Part shown: positions 63,326-64,000 of the stretch, in pieces | How the letters are laid out: each line of letters begins with the position of its first letter | Numbering within the stretch: the stretch's first letter is position 1 | Position numbers and translations under genes: made by a program | Assembly (NCBI GenBank): GCA_946807835.1 | Contig: OX327699.1 | Span: forward strand, 6,813,001 to 6,877,000 | Length of the DNA: 64,000 nt | Source: Ailanthus altissimus | Lineage: Eukaryota > Streptophyta > Magnoliopsida > Sapindales > Simaroubaceae | Direction: 5' to 3' | Notes under the pieces: model-generated | Told to the model about the DNA's origin: nothing | Database searches by the model: none | What the model saw: only the letters and a program-made list of their open reading frames with translations

Positions 63326-64000
63326 ATTTCACATATGTCAAAAATCTTTCATGGTCTAACCGCTAGGTGTTGCTGGGTATGGTCCGATGCTCAAGGAGTT
63401 CGGTGTGCATAAATATGGAATCCATCAGTTCATGTGGGTGAGTATTATATTCTAATGCTCTAAGATTATATTTTAGAAAGTCTTATGATCATAAGCAGTA
63501 ATTTCTGGGAAAAAAGTTTAACCCTAAGGATAAATAATATTACAAAGGTTTTTGGGAATATTATTTATTGAAATACAATTCTAGAGATAAGTTTTCGGTC
63601 AGGCATATGGAGATTTGACGGTAATGATCTATATCTCTGCTCTACCTGGATATAAATGATGCATGGATTATATGAATATGTTATAACCTACCTTGTATGG
63701 TTTAACGCGCCGCTTTATAATATTCAAAACGTGTGTGTAGGACATCGTTCACGGACGTATGGAGGAGCTCCATATGACAATTCGGGTGTGAACCTAGAGA
63801 GTCTCACAATATGAAGTGTACTTATTGTGCACTGGAGCAACATAATGGATTGAACAATTCCATCCTAAAAATTCTAACAAACCAAAAATATATTTCAGGG
63901 TTCCTCGAGTTATGCAGTTCTCTAGACTTAAATGTTAAGTGTATAAAATTTAATTAGTTGACAAGAGTTGTTAACTAATTAGATGTTGACAAGTGGCACA

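Larger units (their letters stand above)
61157..64000 (+). mobile_element. Copia LTR, plus orientation, split by a Ty3-type LTR and cut by window edge
   Basis: Starts TGTTAGAATTTGTGCTTACG at 61157 and follows the family layout in plus orientation to 61967 (ACAGGTATTCAGCAAGGACT, CCACCATACTTTGG). It resumes at 63326 with ACATATGTCAAAAATC and continues to the window edge. Excluding the 1.36-kb insertion, about 1.48 kb of LTR is visible. GATTG (61152-61156) would be its left target duplication. Confidence 0.8.

Overview
This window reads as nuclear DNA of a eudicot plant. It is very AT-rich, gene-poor and full of decayed transposons. One clearly intact gene is present: a four-coding-exon tubby-like F-box protein (TLP) with plant splice signals, closest in my recollection to Arabidopsis TLP3. 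Nearly everything else I can assign is mobile DNA or its debris. I see no prokaryotic, organellar or CRISPR features and no convincing tRNA or rRNA gene.

Layout. 1-6.1 kb is a nest: a minus-strand Copia-type LTR (1-939), the 3' internal region and 3' LTR of a Ty3/gypsy element (940-3748), the 3' part of a plus-strand Copia-type LTR (3749-4545), and a fragment of a ULP1-like (DUF1985) transposon gene (4546-6110). 6.1-18.8 kb is mostly unassigned AT-rich DNA holding a MITE-like hairpin, a 5'-truncated LINE with an 18-bp target duplication (12092-12609) and a hAT-like non-autonomous element (14611-15821). 18.9-24.0 kb is the TLP gene with its promoter, a leader intron and the 3' UTR. 24.6-43.6 kb is the remains of a Mutator-like element of the Kaonashi (KI-MULE) type. 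It has a plus-strand MURA transposase pseudogene (25311-27865) converging on a minus-strand ULP-like protease pseudogene (28125-42470). The protease gene is split by a solo Copia LTR (29570-31835) and by a complete 9.4-kb Copia element (32662-42019).

43.6-49.6 kb is unassigned DNA with a GC-rich block carrying a possible promoter, exon and splice donor, a MITE, a 24-bp perfect palindrome and a coding remnant whose reading frame survives except for stop codons. 49.7-54.3 kb is a degenerate tandem array with higher-order repeats, cut by another solo LTR (50125-52412). 54.47-55.56 kb is a minus-strand Ty3/gypsy Gag pseudogene. 55.6-64 kb consists largely of more 2.1-2.3-kb Copia LTRs. One is nested inside another (56389-58452 inside 55620-59847), and one is interrupted by a Ty3-type solo LTR (61968-63325).

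How the parts relate. A single long-LTR Copia family has hit this region at least seven times and left mostly solo or partial LTRs. The KI-MULE is the most interesting system: a transposase gene and a captured SUMO-protease-like gene in one transposon. Each has lost a catalytic residue here, the MURA first Asp being Asn and the ULP nucleophile Cys codon having a one-base deletion. Many of the in-frame stops in the old coding sequences can be explained by C-to-T or G-to-A change, as expected for methylated, silenced plant repeats. All boundaries and similarities were judged by eye, with no alignment or database search.
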